The notes under the pieces were generated by a model. That model was not told where the DNA came from and did not search any database. It saw only the letters and a list, made by a program, of their open reading frames with translations. 64,000 bases of DNA from an uncultured Saprospiraceae bacterium. GTDB lineage: Bacteria > Bacteroidota > Bacteroidia > Chitinophagales > Saprospiraceae. Numbering within the stretch: position 1 is the stretch's first letter; the number at the start of each line of letters is the position of its first letter. The translations under genes and the position numbers were made by a program. Shown piece by piece: positions 60,645 to 64,000 of this stretch. The DNA is taken from contig CALDTZ010000006.1 of the NCBI GenBank assembly GCA_937924805.1, positions 17,635 to 81,634 of the forward strand. Direction: 5' to 3'.

Positions 60645-61559
60645 TTACAGTACCATTTCTTCAAAAGGAATAACGGTAGTATAGCCTTTAGCCTCAAAAT
60701 AGGATTTTGTTTCCTTGGCAGATTTTGAAGAGCAAGCAAGCACGAAATCGCCTCCCCAGGCGCCGAGGGACTTAATAGCTCCCCAGTAGTCTGAAAAAAG
60801 TTGGTTTTTCACTTTGTCTAATTTGAGTGCTTTGCTTACTATATCTTCGTGCTTTTCTATTAATTTTTCAAATGAAGCTAACGATTTTGTTTCGATAATT
60901 TCCTCCGTAATTGTCGTCAATGATTTACAAAATTTAGCTTTTGATTTTACCGTCTTTGTGTAGTGTTTTATACCATCAATGGACGATTGTTTCTTATTTA
61001 AATGGACGAAGTATAGATTGTTTCTAAAACTTGGTAAAAATTCAATGGGTTCATACTTAATTGAATCATCAACAACTTGGTACAAAATAGCAGAATCTGC
61101 TCCTGCACAAGCTACGTCATAACCTGATCCATTGGATACTTTAAAATGAAGCAATACAGGATGTATATCTGCCCATTCTGCAACTGCATAGGTAAGCGAT
61201 GAGCTGGAACCCAAGCCCCAATCTCTGCTAAACTCTAAATTCGTTTCAACTTTAAAACCATTCCATTTCGATAAAAACTCTGAATTAAGTCGTACGGCTG
61301 ATTTAAGAAGTTTAGTAATATATTTACTTAATTCTTCGTCCGTTGTATCTACTGGAGAGAAATCTAAAAGTGAAATTTTTGATTTAAACCAAACCTCACC
61401 ATTTTCATCTAAACTTTTCCAAACTAGATCAGAACCATTATATTTCTTTACCGTAAGGTGTTGTCCTTTTTTGGTAGGAAGTGATAGAGCGAGTGCTCCA
61501 TCCAGCACTCCGTACTCTCCTGTTATTAATAACTTTCCGTGCCCGTAGTATTTGCTGAT
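60645..61559 (-). CDS. GHMP kinase (mevalonate-pathway kinase), probable non-AUG start
   Basis: About 305 residues. The reading frame clearly continues upstream of the first GTG (61508) with KYYGHGKLLITGEYGVLDGA, the N-terminal signature of these kinases, but it has no ATG, GTG or TTG back to the stop codon. The most likely start is ATC at 61559 or ATT at 61589. Other motifs are SRDWGLGSSSSLTYAVAEWA (phosphate-binding) and GYDVACAGADSAILY. In this operon with HMG-CoA reductase and IPP isomerase it should phosphorylate mevalonate or phosphomevalonate; which one is not certain. Confidence 0.85.
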   Translation of the reverse strand: MSKYYGHGKLLITGEYGVLDGALALSLPTKKGQHLTVKKYNGSDLVWKSLDENGEVWFKSKISLLDFSPVDTTDEELSKYITKLLKSAVRLNSEFLSKWNGFKVETNLEFSRDWGLGSSSSLTYAVAEWADIHPVLLHFKVSNGSGYDVACAGADSAILYQVVDDSIKYEPIEFLPSFRNNLYFVHLNKKQSSIDGIKHYTKTVKSKAKFCKSLTTITEEIIETKSLASFEKLIEKHEDIVSKALKLDKVKNQLFSDYWGAIKSLGAWGGDFVLACSSKSAKETKSYFEAKGYTTVIPFEEMVL

Positions 61560-61628
61560 GGTGTTGCCTTTTTGATATATAGAACAAATGTAGTGATTAT
61601 GGCATTAATTACTAATATGTTATACATA

Positions 61629-62963
61629 TTAATTTTTCTCTTTATCCCTTTCCAACTTTAAATATTGTCTTACACCACTAAATGAGATCGGATGATCTTC
61701 AAAAAAAGTCGTTGCGGTACGCTGTTCCTCTTGGGATGCATCCAATTGCTGTAACATATTCTGAAGATGCATTTTCATATGACCTTTTTGAATTCCTGTT
61801 GTAATTAAGGACCGCAAAGCTGCAAAGTTTTGAGCTAAACCCGTAGATGCAACAATACTCATTAACTCGGATGCATTCGGGTTTTCAAGCAATTCTAAAG
61901 ATCGTTTTGCCATTGGATGCGCAGAGGTCAATCCACCAATCGTACCCAAGGCTAGTGGAATTTCCAATTCAAAATAAAATTGCCCATCATCAATCGTACA
62001 CTTGCTCAGACTTCGATATGTTCCATCTCGTGATGCATAAGTATGGCCACATGCTTCAATTGCTCGAAAATCATTTCCTGTAGCAATAACGACCGCATCT
62101 ATACCATTAAATATACCTTTGTTATGTGTGGTTGCTCTGTATGGATCATGGACTGCAATATCAACTGCTTGTTTAAATTTCTTCGCAAACACTTGAGGGC
62201 TCATTTCATTTGCAAATGTACCTAGTGCTTCGATTGGGCATTCGACCCAAGCTTTTACAACGCAATCCGGTGTATAATTTGATAAAATACTCATGACTAC
62301 ATCTACCTCTTTTTCTTTATCATTAAAGCTTGGTTCAATGTCAAAAAAAGAAGTCAATGATAAAGCAAAACGCTCTAAACAAGAGTTTATAAAATTTGCC
62401 CCCATTGAGTCACAAGTCTCAAATGAAGCTTTAAGTTGATAGGTGTTAGGTAAGGCTAATTCAACTAACTCAATATCTATTATACCGCCACCTCTTTTTC
62501 GCATATTGACCGTAATATCCTGTGTATCTTCTATCAGTTTTTGCTTTAGTTTGGCAAAAACCTTGGTAAGTTTGGATGCGTTACCTTTCCAAACAAAATG
62601 AACTTGACCTAACTTAACCGTATTTTTGATTTTGGTTTTAAAACCACCTTTGTCCATCCAAAATTTCGCAGCTGCAGCCGCCGCAGCAACGACCGATGAT
62701 TCTTCAATGACCATTGGTACACAATATGTTTTTTGATCAATTACAAAGTTGGGTGCAACCCCAAATGGCATTGGAAAATTGGATATCGTATTTTCACTAA
62801 ATCCATCTAAGATTTTTTGTTGGTCTTCACTTACATGCCAGTAACTAATCAACTCTCGCATCACAGATTCTGGGTCTTTAAAGAAGTTTTCTACAATCCA
62901 CTTTATTTTACCTCGCTTTGATAATTTTGAAAATCCTGATATTCTTTTTTTACTCTGATCCAT
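61629..62963 (-). CDS. mvaA: HMG-CoA reductase, class II (degradative-type sequence)
   Basis: 444 residues. Class II signatures are SENTISNFPMPFGVAPNFV, the substrate-binding VPMVIEESSVVAAAAAAAKF, the nucleotide-binding and catalytic region with ATTHNKGIFNGIDAVVIATG, and ALGTIGGLTSAHPMAKRSLE with the His needed for catalysis. It makes mevalonate from HMG-CoA. The ATG overlaps the stop of fni (TAATG), so it is translationally coupled. It is the second gene of the operon that leads to IPP. Confidence 0.95.
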   Translation of the reverse strand: MDQSKKRISGFSKLSKRGKIKWIVENFFKDPESVMRELISYWHVSEDQQKILDGFSENTISNFPMPFGVAPNFVIDQKTYCVPMVIEESSVVAAAAAAAKFWMDKGGFKTKIKNTVKLGQVHFVWKGNASKLTKVFAKLKQKLIEDTQDITVNMRKRGGGIIDIELVELALPNTYQLKASFETCDSMGANFINSCLERFALSLTSFFDIEPSFNDKEKEVDVVMSILSNYTPDCVVKAWVECPIEALGTFANEMSPQVFAKKFKQAVDIAVHDPYRATTHNKGIFNGIDAVVIATGNDFRAIEACGHTYASRDGTYRSLSKCTIDDGQFYFELEIPLALGTIGGLTSAHPMAKRSLELLENPNASELMSIVASTGLAQNFAALRSLITTGIQKGHMKMHLQNMLQQLDASQEEQRTATTFFEDHPISFSGVRQYLKLERDKEKN

Positions 62964-63997
62964 TATTTAATTGCTTTTGGACTAAGTAATGCCTTGGCCA
63001 TTTTATACCCTTCAATTTGCATTTCAATATACTCAAACAATGCTTCTTCACCTTCTAAAGCAAATCGTAACATAGCAGAGCCTTGGGCATAAATAGAAGA
63101 GTGGTTTACATTCTCAGTAAAGTAGAACCCATCTAAAAAATCTTTAATTCCGCCGGAAACAATGATATGTTTACATTGGATATATTCTTTGTTACTTTTA
63201 ATTATTTCATTACAAAACTGGACCATTTCATTTGGACTATGACCAATATTTGCAACAGATTTAAAAGCTTCCAACTGAGTTTTATTCGCCCTAAGTAATT
63301 CTAATTTTGAAAAATTAGTTCCTCCGTGCGCTCCAAACTCTATAGCCTCAATAGGAAGCTTTAAAAGTGTTTCTAAACTTTTAGGACCCATACCTTGACC
63401 GACTTCTTTCACGATTATTGGGTACGATACTTTTTCTAGCAAACTTTCAATGGAAACAATAGGGGATTGTTTTATTTTATCACCTTCAGGTTGCATCCAT
63501 TCTTGTAAAGGATTAATATGTATAATTAAACCATCCGCTTTGAGATCATCAATAAGTTTATCCAACTTTTGTAATGTATTATCAGCAAGCATCGTTTCTA
63601 ATTGAGCAATTCCTAAATTAGCAAACAACGGCGCTGAAGGCATTAAATGACGAATATCAAATTCATCAAAACGGTCACGATTTGAAAGCAACTGTCGACA
63701 AGAACCCAATCCCATCCCTAATCCAAACTTTTCACAAGCTTTCGCTAAGTTTATGTTGATTTTAGCTGCCCGAGCGGTGCCTCCAGTCATACTTGATATC
63801 CAAATTGGAAATTTCATCCTCTTACCCGCTATACTTACTGAAAAATCCTCTTTTTCATTTGGGTGACCACTTAACATTGGCTCATAATAAAACCTATTAT
63901 CCTGTAACGCAGAGCTTACAGCAGACTCAAAGGCTAACTTTATATGATCCTCTTTACGCGAAGATGCCGTAGGGTCGATATTTTTAGAATGACTCAT
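62963..63997 (-). CDS. fni: Type 2 isopentenyl-diphosphate delta-isomerase
   Basis: 344 residues; ATG at 63997, three bases from the window end. It is FMN-dependent, with signatures RKEDHIKLAFESAVSS (N-terminal His), FPIWISSMTGGTARAAKINI, LGMGLGSCRQLLSNRDRFD, HINPLQEWMQPEGD with the catalytic Gln, VKEVGQGMGPKSLETLL and IIVSGGIKDFLDG. It interconverts IPP and DMAPP. It is the most upstream visible gene of the mevalonate operon; its promoter lies outside the window. Confidence 0.96.
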   Translation of the reverse strand: MSHSKNIDPTASSRKEDHIKLAFESAVSSALQDNRFYYEPMLSGHPNEKEDFSVSIAGKRMKFPIWISSMTGGTARAAKININLAKACEKFGLGMGLGSCRQLLSNRDRFDEFDIRHLMPSAPLFANLGIAQLETMLADNTLQKLDKLIDDLKADGLIIHINPLQEWMQPEGDKIKQSPIVSIESLLEKVSYPIIVKEVGQGMGPKSLETLLKLPIEAIEFGAHGGTNFSKLELLRANKTQLEAFKSVANIGHSPNEMVQFCNEIIKSNKEYIQCKHIIVSGGIKDFLDGFYFTENVNHSSIYAQGSAMLRFALEGEEALFEYIEMQIEGYKMAKALLSPKAIK

Positions 63998-64000
63998 GAT

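Overview
The window looks like chromosomal DNA of a gliding, AT-rich Bacteroidota, most likely Saprospiria-like. The signs are type IX secretion (T9SS) C-terminal sorting domains on very large secreted proteases, SprB-type repeats, the gliding lipoprotein GldD, DUF3078 outer-membrane proteins, a bacterial mevalonate pathway (class II HMG-CoA reductase with type 2 IPP isomerase), and promoters of the Bacteroidota TAnnTTTG type. The assignment is inferred from gene content only.

Layout. 1-16 kb: the end of a leucine-rich-repeat protein, a small membrane protein, an outer-membrane barrel, then three large secreted proteins (an M12B-like metalloprotease with P domain and SprB repeats, an S8-like protease with CUB, CARDB, PPC and LGFP-like modules, and a cohesin-like/SprB protein). 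16-18.8 kb: acetaldehyde dehydrogenase and 4-hydroxy-2-oxovalerate aldolase, and a RibD/DHFR-like reductase.

18,887-40,388 is an integrated element of about 21.5 kb. It sits in the 3' end of a tRNA-Gln gene, with a perfect 16-bp direct repeat at its ends, a tyrosine recombinase next to the left end, and a displaced tRNA terminator on the left with a substitute one on the right. Its left arm has the integrase, a probably frameshifted gene, a small HTH protein and a 493-residue protein with motifs resembling the family A polymerase palm. The rest is metal handling. One block has a Fur-type regulator, DUF6660 protein, TonB-dependent receptor, CDF-type transporter, isoprenylcysteine-methyltransferase-like protein and a MerT-like GDCC protein. 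The other has two HYC_CC_PP proteins, an MbnP-like protein with a T9SS tail, two di-haem MbnH/MauG-type peroxidases, HMA-domain proteins, an NHL lipoprotein and a YdjM-like membrane protein. No relaxase or conjugation genes were recognised. Between the two metal blocks lies about 790 bp of non-coding DNA with nested and mutually exclusive inverted repeats and a degenerate repeat of about 105 bp, which is the least explained part of the window.

40.4-64 kb is core chromosome: tRNA-Gln, hpt, an M28 peptidase, an ECF sigma factor with a mechanosensitive channel and paired DUF3078 proteins, fused FTCD, an aspartoacylase-like protein and an AlkA-like glycosylase, a GH73-like glucosaminidase, pdxA, rsmA, YqeY, an alkyltransferase-like protein, a sulfotransferase-like protein and a class IV aminotransferase, DUF2147, recA, and a minus-strand operon fni-mvaA-GHMP kinase-ogt-gldD that joins isoprenoid synthesis with DNA repair and gliding/secretion.
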